From contig CAWDUI010000047.1 in NCBI GenBank assembly GCA_963805445.1, positions 372,001 to 436,000 on the forward strand: a stretch of 64,000 bases of DNA, read 5' to 3'. Shown one piece after another: positions 54,655 through 63,420 of this stretch; position 1 is the first letter of the stretch; each line of letters begins with the position of its first letter. The notes beneath the pieces were generated by a model that worked only from the letters and a program-made list of their open reading frames with translations, was not told where the DNA came from and searched no databases. Source of the DNA: JAENVT01 sp963805445 (lineage in GTDB: Bacteria > Actinomycetota > Acidimicrobiia > Acidimicrobiales > Ilumatobacteraceae). A program made the translations under genes and the position numbers.

Positions 54655-55680
54655 TCATCGGCCGCGGTCGCCGGCCGTGTCGACGGCGTCGCTGGCGCGC
54701 AGCAGGCGCGGGCCCATCAACTTGGCCACGAGGTGCTCGCCGGCGGTGACAGGTGGATATCGCGGTGGATCAGTGTCGCTGCAACACGTCGGCAGGCACT
54801 CGACCAGCGCGTCCCAATTGCCGTCGAGGAAGAAAGCCGCGCTCCGACGCACCGCCGGCGCATCAGTCGCCGTCGGCGGCACCACCCGATGCACGGTCGA
54901 ACGCCACTGGTCGTTGGTCCACTGCGCGGTGAGATCGCCGAGGTTGATGACCAATGCGTCGTCGGCCGGGATCACATCGATCCATCTGCCATCGGGCCCG
55001 ACGATCTGCAGACCGCCGACGGCCTCCGCGTACAGGACGGTGACGATGCCGTAGTCGGTGTGGGCACCCATGCGTTGCTGACCTTCCAACGGGGCCGCAT
55101 CGCCAGGCCGACGCTCGTAGCGGATGGCGCGCATCGTCGTGGTCGACCGATCGACGTACGGTGCAAACCACTTGTCGGGAAGCCCGAGCGCGGCCGCGAA
55201 GATCTCGGTCATGGTGAGCGCCACCTGACGCGCCGAACGGAAGTAGTCGACAAGAGCGCGATGCAGATCGGTGGGCTCGTCCGGCCAGATGTTCGGGGCG
55301 AAGACGCTGTGCTGTTGCGCGCCGTAGAACGGATCCGAGTAGTCGACGTCGTCCTCGCCGATGTTGAACGCTTCGAACAGGTCCGGCGGCGCATCGCGTC
55401 CGATGCTGTACGACAACGCTTCGGTGCCCTGAGCCGCGTAGCCGCGATTGATCGCCGGGTCCGACGGCGTGCAGCGTCGCTTGACCTCGATCGGCAGGGC
55501 GAAGAACCGCGTGCTCGCGTCGAGCATCGCATCGATGTGCTGCCGCGGCAGCCGATGGCCGACGACCTGGAAGAAGCCGAACTCCCGTGCCGCGACATCG
55601 ACGTCGCCCGCCACGGCCGCGCGGTCAGCGTCGGTGCCCCACCATCCACGGAGATCGATGATCGGGATCTGCATCAGCAC
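54655..55680 (-). CDS. 2-oxoglutarate/Fe(II)-dependent oxygenase, isopenicillin N synthase-like
   Basis: 341 residues. DIOX_N region (IPIIDLRGWW, AAREFGFFQVVGHRLP) and the Fe(II) triad: HTD in MGAHTDYGIVTVL and the second His in STVHRVVPP; the Arg that binds 2-oxoglutarate carboxylate is in RRSAAFFLDG. Such enzymes hydroxylate or desaturate small molecules. The GTG at 55680 is chosen because GGAG lies 7 nt upstream; ATG at 55674 is the alternative. It starts where the rsgA stop ends. Confidence 0.9.
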   Translation of the reverse strand: MLMQIPIIDLRGWWGTDADRAAVAGDVDVAAREFGFFQVVGHRLPRQHIDAMLDASTRFFALPIEVKRRCTPSDPAINRGYAAQGTEALSYSIGRDAPPDLFEAFNIGEDDVDYSDPFYGAQQHSVFAPNIWPDEPTDLHRALVDYFRSARQVALTMTEIFAAALGLPDKWFAPYVDRSTTTMRAIRYERRPGDAAPLEGQQRMGAHTDYGIVTVLYAEAVGGLQIVGPDGRWIDVIPADDALVINLGDLTAQWTNDQWRSTVHRVVPPTATDAPAVRRSAAFFLDGNWDALVECLPTCCSDTDPPRYPPVTAGEHLVAKLMGPRLLRASDAVDTAGDRGR

Positions 55681-56697
55681 CTACTTGCTCCGGGCCTTGC
55701 GGAACCCGCGACGATCCTGCGACTTCAGTTGGGCGCGCTGCTCTTCCTCGAGGGCCAACTCCTCGGCGACGAGCCGCTTCATGCTGGCCAGGCGCAACGG
55801 GTCGAGCTCCCCGGCCGCGATCGCCGCCTGCACGGCGCAACCTGGTTCATCTTCGTGCTTGCAGTCGCGGAAGCGACACTGATCCGTCAGCTCGAACACG
55901 TCGGCGAAGGCCCGCTCGATCCCGCGGCCGCTGCTCCACAAGCTGACCGCGCGCACGCCCGGAGTGTCGATCAACCAACCACCACCGGGGAGGCGTACCA
56001 GTTCGGTCGCGACCGTCGTGTGCCGGCCCCGCCCGTCTCCTTCGCGCACGGCCGCGGTGGCCTGTGCGCCGCTACCGACCAACGCGTTGATGAGTGTGCT
56101 CTTGCCCACGCCGCTGGCACCCAGCAGCGCGATCGTGGCGTTGCCCGCAGCGAAGGCCGCCAACGCATCGACACCCTCGCCGGTGATTCCGCTGGCGGTG
56201 AGAACCGTCACGCCGGGGGCAGCAGCGTGCAGCGATTCGACCGACGCAGCGGGGTCGTCGACCAGGTCGCGTTTGGTCAGGACGACCACGGGCCGGGCGC
56301 CGCTGTCCCACGCCAGCACCAGCTCACGCTCGAGGCGACGCTGGTTCGGAGGCGACGTGAGCGCGTGCACCAACATCACGACGTCGATGTTGGCGGCAAT
56401 CGTCTGCGACTCGGCGCGGCTGCCCTCGAACGAGGCGCGGCGCACGAATGCGCTGCGCCGGGGCAGCACCGCCTCGACACGATCCAACTCGACTGACGGG
56501 ACCACCCAATCACCGACCGCCACATCGGCGCCGATGTTGCGAATGCGCAGCGGCTCGGCATCGAGGCCGCGCAGCACCGTGCTCCAGCCGCGGTCCAGGC
56601 GAGTGACGCGCCCGGGAGACTCGGCCAGGCCGAGGGCACGCCACGATGCATCCAACTCCTCGCTCCACCCGAGTCGAATGTCACACCGTTCGTCAAT
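55681..56697 (-). CDS. rsgA: ribosome small subunit-dependent GTPase RsgA
   Basis: Checks 30S assembly. The GTPase motifs are in permuted order, as in all RsgA: TKRDL (G4), then GASGVGKSTLINAL (G1) and DTPGVR (G3). The zinc ligands are in CRFRDCKHEDEPGCAV near the C-terminus. The first usual start is TTG at 56655, but the conserved LGWSEELDASW begins before it. The sequence is in-frame back to an ATT at 56697 that follows a TACCCT -10 by 7 nt, giving MDERCDIRLGW-like N-terminus; ATG misread as ATT is possible. Confidence 0.9.
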   Translation of the reverse strand: MDERCDIRLGWSEELDASWRALGLAESPGRVTRLDRGWSTVLRGLDAEPLRIRNIGADVAVGDWVVPSVELDRVEAVLPRRSAFVRRASFEGSRAESQTIAANIDVVMLVHALTSPPNQRRLERELVLAWDSGARPVVVLTKRDLVDDPAASVESLHAAAPGVTVLTASGITGEGVDALAAFAAGNATIALLGASGVGKSTLINALVGSGAQATAAVREGDGRGRHTTVATELVRLPGGGWLIDTPGVRAVSLWSSGRGIERAFADVFELTDQCRFRDCKHEDEPGCAVQAAIAAGELDPLRLASMKRLVAEELALEEEQRAQLKSQDRRGFRKARSK

Positions 56698-56704
56698 GGT
56701 GCCG

Positions 56705-56710
56705 AGGGTA
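56705..56710 (-). promoter_or_regulatory. leaderless -10 element (TACCCT) for rsgA
   Basis: TACCCT on the minus strand ends 7 nt before the ATT at 56697. This supports the extended RsgA N-terminus. Confidence 0.4.
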
Positions 56711-56774
56711 GCGTCGCGTGCGAGGCAACCGCCGACGGCCCATGGCTCGTCGCACGAAACCGGAGGGGTCCCAC

Positions 56775-59099
56775 GTGCTCGCTCGTATTGCTCGTTTCAG
56801 CTTTCGCAAACGACGGATCATGGTCTTTGCCATCTGGCTGCCACTCCTGATCGGCCTCTCGGTCGTCAGTGGCGCACTCAAGACCGACTATCACACCGAC
56901 TTCACCCAGCCCGACAGCGAGTCGAAGCAGGTGCAAGATGCCTTTGCCAGAGCCGGCGACAAGACCGCCGACGGCATCCCTGCGCAGATCGTGTTCACTG
57001 CTCCTCAGGGCGTCGAGTTCTCGGCGGTGAAGGCAGTGATGTCGTCGTTCTTCACCGATATCTCCAAATACCCCGGAGTCAAGTTGACGAGCCCCTACGA
57101 CGAACTGGGCAAGGCCCAGATCAGCGAAAGCGGGACGATCGCCTTCGCCGACCTGAGCGTCGGCAAGCGCACCCAGACCGAGTTCATGGCGCTCGCCGAC
57201 GACATCAAGGCACGCGGCGAGCAGGTCAACGTGCCCGGTTTGACGATCGAGTACGGCGGCCAGATCTTCAATGCCATCAAGTTCCCCGAGAGCGAACTGC
57301 TCGGTTTGCTCGCGGCGGTGATCATTCTGTTGATCGCGTTCGGGTCCGTGTTGGCCATGGGGCTACCGGTCGGCACGGCGATCTTCGGTCTCGGCGTCAG
57401 CATCGGCTTGATCGGGATTGCCAGCCATGGGTTCTCCATGCCCGACTTCGCACCGCAGATGGCGGCGATGATCGGCCTCGGTGTCGGCATCGACTACGCG
57501 TTGTTCATCGTCTCGCGCTATCGCGAAGGTCTGCACAATGGCCTCGACCCAGAGGCCGCCGTGATGGACTCGATCGATTCCAGCGGCCGCGCCGTGTTGT
57601 TCGCCGGCATCACCGTGATGATCTCGTTGCTCGGTCTGATGGCGATGGGTTTGGCGTTCGTCAACGGTCTGGCGATCTCCGGTGCCGCCGCCGTCCTGGT
57701 GATGATGGTCGCCGCGCTCACATTGCTCCCGGCGCTGCTCGGGTTCGTCGGCACCAAGATCGACAACACGTCACGGTCGGCCGGCATCGCCGTCGGCGCG
57801 TTCGTCGGCATCGCCCTGATCGGTGTGTTCGCCAAGAAGCTCGGTCCGGCGCTCGGCATCGCTGCGCTGCTTGCAATCCTCATCATGGGTGCCGGCTACC
57901 TCCCCTTCGCCCACGCCTTGCGCCGCCCACTGAAGCACCGCGCGCCAAAGCCGCGCGACCAGCGGTTCTGGTATCGGTGGAGCCGCGTCATCCAGCATCG
58001 CCCGTGGCCTGCGTTCTTCGGTGGTGCCGTGACGCTGCTGGTCCTCGCCTCGCCGCTGCTGTCGATCAACCTCGGGTTCACTGACGCCGGCGTCTTGAAG
58101 AAGGACCAGACGACACGCCGCGCCTACGACCTCATCGCCGAGGGCTTCGGACCCGGGTTCAGCGGTCCCCTGGCACTGATCAGCGACGACCCGGCGATGA
58201 CCGCCGACATCGCCGCAAAGGTCGACGGTGTCATGAAGAGCGATCCGGGCGTCGCGTTCGCCACGCCGGGCCGCCAACTGGTCGGCGCAGACGGCTCGCC
58301 CGTCTCGCCTGCCACCTGGACGTGGGTGGCCTTCCCGACGACGTCGGCCCAGGATCAGCAGACACGCGACCTGGTCCAGCGGCTTCGTGGCGCCGAGCTC
58401 GACAACGTGGGCGCCACGGTGCTGGTCGGTGGGTTCACCGCCGGTGGCATCGACTTCTCGACCTACATCGCCGGACGACTCCCCATCCTGATCGGTGCGG
58501 TGCTGATCCTCAGCTTCTTGTTGCTGATGGCGGTGTTCCGCAGCATCCTCGTGCCGATCAAGGCAGTGATCATGAACCTGCTGTCGATCGGCGCGTCGTA
58601 TGGCGTGATCGTGTCGATCTTCCAGTGGGGTTGGCTGAAGAGCGCGATCGGTGTCGAGCAAACCGGCCCGATCGAGCCATGGGTGCCGATGATGCTCTTT
58701 GCGATCGTGTTCGGCCTGTCGATGGACTACGAGGTCTTCCTCCTGTCGCGCATGAAGGAAGAGTTCCTTCGCACCGGCGACAACGGCACCGCGGTGGCCG
58801 ATGGCCTGGCGGCGACCGCCAGGGTCATCACGGCCGCAGCCATCATCATGGTCTGCGTGTTCTCGGCCTTCGTGCTCGGCGACGACCGCAACCTGAAGTT
58901 GTTCGGCCTCGGGCTGGCGTCAGCGGTGTTCGTCGATGCAACCCTGGTTCGCATGGTCCTGGTGCCGGCGACGATGGAACTGCTCGGCGCGCGCAACTGG
59001 TGGTTCCCGAAGTCGCTCGACCGCTTCTTGCCGAAGATCAACGTCGAAGGCCACCACGCGCCCGAGGAAGAGCCGGAGTCCGAGAGCGTTCTCGTCTGA
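56775..59099 (+). CDS. MMPL-family RND transporter
   Basis: 774 residues, 11-12 helices in two halves, each with a large periplasmic loop. The proton-relay helix pattern is present (GVGIDYALFIVSRYREG in half 1, GLSMDYEVFLLSRMKEEF in half 2, with Asp-Tyr). It exports lipids or other hydrophobic molecules in mycobacteria. The GTG at 56775 is preceded by GGAGGGG about 6 nt upstream; earlier starts at 56718 and 56742 are possible. The C-terminal 30 residues are acidic. It diverges from rsgA. Confidence 0.93.
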   Translation: MLARIARFSFRKRRIMVFAIWLPLLIGLSVVSGALKTDYHTDFTQPDSESKQVQDAFARAGDKTADGIPAQIVFTAPQGVEFSAVKAVMSSFFTDISKYPGVKLTSPYDELGKAQISESGTIAFADLSVGKRTQTEFMALADDIKARGEQVNVPGLTIEYGGQIFNAIKFPESELLGLLAAVIILLIAFGSVLAMGLPVGTAIFGLGVSIGLIGIASHGFSMPDFAPQMAAMIGLGVGIDYALFIVSRYREGLHNGLDPEAAVMDSIDSSGRAVLFAGITVMISLLGLMAMGLAFVNGLAISGAAAVLVMMVAALTLLPALLGFVGTKIDNTSRSAGIAVGAFVGIALIGVFAKKLGPALGIAALLAILIMGAGYLPFAHALRRPLKHRAPKPRDQRFWYRWSRVIQHRPWPAFFGGAVTLLVLASPLLSINLGFTDAGVLKKDQTTRRAYDLIAEGFGPGFSGPLALISDDPAMTADIAAKVDGVMKSDPGVAFATPGRQLVGADGSPVSPATWTWVAFPTTSAQDQQTRDLVQRLRGAELDNVGATVLVGGFTAGGIDFSTYIAGRLPILIGAVLILSFLLLMAVFRSILVPIKAVIMNLLSIGASYGVIVSIFQWGWLKSAIGVEQTGPIEPWVPMMLFAIVFGLSMDYEVFLLSRMKEEFLRTGDNGTAVADGLAATARVITAAAIIMVCVFSAFVLGDDRNLKLFGLGLASAVFVDATLVRMVLVPATMELLGARNWWFPKSLDRFLPKINVEGHHAPEEEPESESVLV

Positions 59100-59228
59100 C
59101 GTTTCAGGCCCCGGTCACCCCCGGGCCATCCCTGGTTCACACGCCGTTCACGCCGCCTGATCGTGGACTGACGACTGGCTGCTACGGTTCCCGACCGTCC
59201 CACCCAATCCGTGAACTGGAGGTCAATG

Positions 59229-60474
59229 ATGACATCAAGGACGACCCGAAAAACTCTTGCGTCGCTTGCCGTGCTCAGCATCGTGCTGCTGGCATGTGGC
59301 GATGACAAGAAGGCTTCATCCGATACCGCAGCACCCACCACAGCGGCTGCCGAAACCACCGCGGCACCCGCAGACACCGCGGCACCCGCAGACACGGCGG
59401 CACCCGCAGACACGGCGGCGCCGGGTACGACTGCAGCGGGCGGCAGCGACCTGTCGGCGCTCGCCGACGCGTGCAAGGCCGAGGGCAAGGTCAACCTGAT
59501 CGCCCTGCCCGACGAGTGGGCCAACTACAAGGGCATCCTGCAGAGCTTCCGCGACAAGTACCCGGGCGTCGAGACACCCGGTCAGCCAACCCGAACGGCT
59601 CGTCGCAGGAGGAGCTCGACGCGGTCGTGAACCTGGCCGGCCAGAACGACATGCCCGACACCATCGACGTCAGCCCGGCCAAGGCCCAGATCGCCGTCGA
59701 CGAAGGCCTGTGGGAGCCGTTCAAGCCGAGCACGTCGGACCGAGATCCCCGACAACTTGAAGGATCCGGCCGGCAACTGGGTCGCCGCCTACTACGGCAT
59801 CATCTCGATCGGCACCAACACGACGATCGTCCCGAACGCTCCGAAGACGTGGGCCGACCTGAAGAAGCCCGAGTACAAGGGCCAGGTCGCCCTCAACGGT
59901 GACCCGCGGACGTCGGGCTCGGCCTTCGCCGCCGTCATGGCGGCATCGCTGGCCAACGGCGGCAGCGCCGACGACATCATGCCCGGCATCCAGTTCTTCG
60001 CCGATCTGAAGGCGTCCGGCAACCTGATCCCGACCTCGGTCGACCAGTCCACGGTGATCTCGGGCGAGACCCCGATCGCCCTCGACTGGAGCTACAACTA
60101 CCCCGGTCTCGTCAAGGCCGATCGAACGACGCCGGCTTCACCGTCGAGAGTCAACTTCCCGAGCGACGGCGTCTACGGCGGCTACTACCGCCAGGGCGTG
60201 GTCAAGGGCTCGCCGCACCAGGCGTGCGCCAAGCTGTGGGTCGAGCACATCCTCTGCGACGAGGGCGCCCTCGGCTACCTCGCAGGGCGGCGCCATGCCG
60301 GCCCGCTATCGCCGCGCTCGACGCTGCCGGGCAAGATCACCGAGGACGACAAGGCGAACCTGCCGCCGGCCGATCTGCTCGCCCAGGTCGAGTTCCTCAC
60401 CCAGGCCCAGATCGACGCCGCCAAGACGGCCGATGCTCGAGGACAACTGGGGCCCGATGGTCGCCGACGCCTGA
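59229..60474 (+). CDS. ABC transporter substrate-binding lipoprotein, Fe(III)/polyamine/phosphonate type (several frame errors)
   Basis: About 415 residues after repair. Lipobox LSIVLLACGDD, a Pro/Ala/Thr/Asp linker with three copies of an 18-bp unit, then AEGKVNLIALPDEWANYKGILQSF, DMPDTIDVSPAKAQIAVDEGLW and GETPIALDWSYNYPGL, which resemble solute-binding proteins of the Fbp, Pot and PhnS groups. The frame changes at about 59580, 59735, 60120, 60150, 60285, 60310 and 60432; the end (DNWGPMVADA) is restored at TGA 60472. Start at ATG 59229 with GGAGG 6 nt upstream. Confidence 0.8.
59361..59414 (+). repeat. three tandem 18-bp units in the lipoprotein linker
   Basis: GCGGCACCCGCAGACACC and two copies with one changed base encode A-A-P-A-D-T. 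They follow the lipobox and form the disordered linker. Likely unstable in length. Confidence 0.85.
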
Positions 60475-60483
60475 TCGGTACTG

Positions 60484-61418
60484 GTGGCCTTGATCGACGT
60501 CGACTCGACGGCCGACGGGGGCTCGCGCCACCGGCGCGGCCCCCGGCGCCGCAGGATCCGTCCGCGCGCGAGCTCGGGCGTGGGTCGGGCTGCTCCCGTT
60601 CTTCGCGCTTCCTGTTCCTCTTCCTGCTGCTGCCGACCTACGGCGTCATCCAGAAGGCGCTTCACCGGCAACGACGGCGGCTTCTCGACCTCGACGCTCT
60701 TCGACGCGATCACACGACGAGCGCGCAGGCGTTCTGGGGCTCGTTCAAGATCTCGTTCGTCACCGCGCTGCTCGGCGTCGTCTTCGGCACCTCGCTCGCC
60801 TACGCGGCGGCGACGGCGCACGCGCCCGAAGTGGCTGCGATCGCTGGTCGCGGCCTTCAGCGGCGTCGCCGCCAACATGGGCGGCGTCATGCTGGCGTTC
60901 TTGTTCTTCACGCTGCTCGGCCGGCAGGGCCTCGGCACCAAGATCGATCAACGACGGCTCGGCTACGACCTGTACCGAGCCGAGCTGGTTCGACGCTCAG
61001 CGACTTCTGGGGCTGGGTCATCGTCTACATGTACTTCCAGATCCCGCTGATGGTGCTGGTCACGCTGCCCGCGATCGACGGTCTGAAGCCGGCGTGGCGT
61101 GAGGCGTCGTCGAACCTCGGCGGCACGAGCGTGGACGTACTGGCGGCGCGTCGGCCTGCCGGTGCTGGCGCCGTCGATGCTCGGCGGGTTCCTGTTGCTG
61201 TTCGCCAACGCGTTCAGCGCCTACGCCACGGTGTACGCGCTCAACACACAGTCGAACCTCGTGCCGGTGAAGATCAGCTTCTGCCTGCAGGGCGACGTCG
61301 GCGGGCGCAGCGCCGATGCCGTACGCGCTGGCGACGTGGATGATCGTCGTCATGGCCGTCGCGATGGGCGGCTACCTCCTCCTGCGTAAGCGCGCCGAGC
61401 GATGGCAGGCGATCGTGA
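60484..61418 (+). CDS. ABC transporter permease 1 (many frame errors)
   Basis: Inner-membrane permease for the adjacent binding protein. Pieces in all three frames are family-like: LLPFFALPVLFLLLPTYGVIQKA, SFVTALLGVVFGTSLAYAAATAH, GVMLAFLFFTLLGRQGLGTK, VYMYFQIPLMVLVTLPAIDGLKPAWREAS (EAA-like loop) and FLLLFANAFSAYATVYAL. Frame changes are too dense to list with confidence (about one per 60-100 nt). The end at 61418 is a tentative TGA that overlaps the next GTG. Classed as a transporter gene damaged by sequence error rather than a true pseudogene. Confidence 0.6.
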
Positions 61419-62310
61419 GCAGCCCGAGCTCTGCGACGGCGCGCCGTCTCGCGCCGGCTCGGCCCGAACCTCGTGCTGTCGCCGCGGCGGTGTTCTTCAT
61501 CGCCCCGATCATCTCGACGGCCGCGTCGGCGCTCCAGAAGGTGCCGATGCCGCTGCTCAACTGGTCGACGCTGTTCGACAAGTGGTCGCTCGACGGCGCT
61601 CGCCAGATGCGTTCAAGGAGCCGAGCTTCTGGCCGCACGCTGCAGTACAGCCTCAAGCTCGCCGCGGCGACCGTCATCGATCACGCTCGCTCCTGCTCGT
61701 GCCGACGGCGCTGTACGTGCACCTCGGCTTCCCAAGGCCCGGCCGATCGTCGAGTTCCTGACCGTGCTGCCCTACGTCGTGCCGCCCGATCGCGCTGGTC
61801 GCCGGGCGTCGCGGCGTTCTATCGGGCCGAACGCCCGCTGGTTCTTCAACTCCGACTACGCGCTCGTCCCGTTCTACGTGGTGATGGCGCTGCCGTTCAC
61901 CTACCGCTCGATCGACGCCGGGCATCAAGGCGATCGACGTCCGAACGCTGGTCGACGCGTCACGCAGCCTCGGCGCCGGCTGGCCCACGACGTTCCGGCG
62001 CGCGCTTGCTCCCGAACCTGACGTCGCAGCCTCGTCTCGGCGTCGTTCCTCACCGCAACCGTCGTGCTCGGCGAGTTCACGATCGCCCGAACGCTGCTCG
62101 AAGCAGACATTCCCGACCTTCAGCTTCGAGTACTTCGGCCGCGAGCCGCAGGGTGGCGTCGCGCTGGCGTTGCTCACCCTGGTCGCGCACCACCGTCGCT
62201 GCTCGCGGCTGCTCACGCTGCTGACCCGTCCCAAAGCGGTACGGGCGAAGCGCAACAGAGCGCCGAGCCGAGCGTTCTCGATGCAGTCAGACAGGATGTT
62301 GTCACGATGA
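61415..62310 (+). CDS. ABC transporter permease 2 (many frame errors)
   Basis: Second permease. Readable pieces: VSSPSSATA, AAVFFIAPIISTAASALQKVPMPLLNWSTLFDKWSLDG, LQYSLKLAAATVI, LPYVVPP, WFFNSDYALVPFYVVMALPFTYRSIDAG, SASFLTATVVLGEFTIARTLL (the last across two frames) and an end at DRMLSR. The stop at 62308-62310 overlaps the ATPase ATG as ATGA, and the GTG at 61415 is tentative. About ten or more frame changes. Confidence 0.6.
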
Positions 62311-63374
62311 GTGACCTCACCTTCGACGCCGATCCGCAAGACGTTCGGCCCGACCGTCGCGCTCGAAGGGCTCGACCTCGAGGTGCGAGCACGGGCGAGC
62401 TGATCAGCCTGCTCGGGCCGTCGGGTGCGGCAAGACGACCGCGCTGCGCATCGCCGCCGGGTTCGAGGTCGCCGACAGCGGGCGATGTCTCGTCGGCGGC
62501 GACGACATCAGCCGCACTGCCGGCGCACAAGCGCAACATGGGCATGGTGTTCCAGAGCTACAGCCTGTTCCCCAACCTCACCGTCACGGGCAACGTCGAG
62601 TACGGGCTGCGCACACGCAAGCTGCCGAAGCCGCGAGCGCGCACCGGCGCGTCGCCGAGATGCTCGAACTCGTGCAGCTCAGCGTCCCACGGCCAACCGC
62701 TACGCCCACCAGATGTCGGGCGGCCAGCAGCAGCGCGTCGCGCTGGCCCGCGCCCTCGCGATCCAGCCGTCGGTGCTGCTGCTCGACGAGCCGCTGTCAG
62801 CGCGCTCGACGCCAAGGTGCGCGCCACGCTGCGCGACGAGATCCGCCGCATCCAGACCGAGCTCGGCATCACCACCCTGTTCGTCACCCACGACCAGGAG
62901 GAGGCGCTGGCAATCAGCGACCGGATCGGGGTGATGTCGAACGGGCGGCATCGAGCAGCTCGGCCCGCCGACCGAGGTCTACCGCAACCCGTCGACCGCG
63001 TTCGTCGCCCGCTTCGTCGGCTCGATGAACGAGCTGCCCGCCGTCGTCCACGGTGCCGACGCGGTCACCGTTGGCGAATGCGTCGTGGCCACACCCGCGA
63101 TCGGCCAGCGCAGCGTCGGCGACGCTGTGCTCTTTCTCGTCCGCCCGAAGACATGTCGCTCGGCGACGGCGAAGCAGACGGCATGCCGGGCACGGTCACG
63201 GCACGCACGTTCCAGGGCGCGGCGACCATTGTCGCGTGTGCGTCTCGACGCTCTCGACGTGCTGGTGTCGTGCACGTCTCCGGCTCCGCGGCAGCGCATC
63301 TGACGCCCGGCGATCGGGTCAACGTCGTGATCGACGGGTCCCGCGGCGTCTGTGAAACGCCCGCTGCCGCATAG
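62307..63374 (+). CDS. ABC transporter ATPase, Fe(III)/polyamine type (many frame errors)
   Basis: ATPase of the importer. Walker A reads GPSGCGKTTAL once repaired near 62430; NMGMVFQSYSLFPNLTVTGNVEYGL, the signature MSGGQQQRVALARALAIQPSVLLLDEPLSALD and the His loop FVTHDQEEALAISDR follow. The C-terminal domain (AIGQRSVGDAVLFLVRPEDMSLGD) is of the TOBE type. At least nine frame changes. Its total length is a multiple of three, so insertions and losses balance. ATG at 62307. Confidence 0.75.
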   Translation: MSDLTFDADPQDVRPDRRARRARPRGASTGELISLLGPSGAARRPRCASPPGSRSPTAGDVSSAATTSAALPAHKRNMGMVFQSYSLFPNLTVTGNVEYGLRTRKLPKPRARTGASPRCSNSCSSASHGQPLRPPDVGRPAAARRAGPRPRDPAVGAAARRAAVSALDAKVRATLRDEIRRIQTELGITTLFVTHDQEEALAISDRIGVMSNGRHRAARPADRGLPQPVDRVRRPLRRLDERAARRRPRCRRGHRWRMRRGHTRDRPAQRRRRCALSRPPEDMSLGDGEADGMPGTVTARTFQGAATIVACASRRSRRAGVVHVSGSAAAHLTPGDRVNVVIDGSRGVCETPAAA

Positions 63375-63380
63375 GGCGGC

Positions 63381-63410
63381 TTGACAAGGACCCCCGCCAT
63401 CACGTAGCGA
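63381..63410 (+). promoter_or_regulatory. promoter of topA (TTGACA - 18 nt - TAGCGA)
   Basis: A consensus -35 TTGACA (63381-63386) is followed by 18 nt and TAGCGA (63405-63410). Transcription would start about 4 nt before the ATG at 63421, so the leader is nearly absent. Confidence 0.6.
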
Positions 63411-63420
63411 TACGCACGCC

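Noticed and set aside
56376..56936. 186-residue minus-strand ORF overlapping rsgA and the MMPL start
   Set aside because: It covers rsgA in a wrong frame; only the upstream part could reflect the true RsgA N-terminus, which is better given by the ATT start frame.
59229..63374. Decayed ABC transporter pseudogene cluster
   Set aside because: All motifs of all four genes persist across frames and the error density drops abruptly at both ends, which is better explained by sequence error. The possibility is kept as a refutation test.
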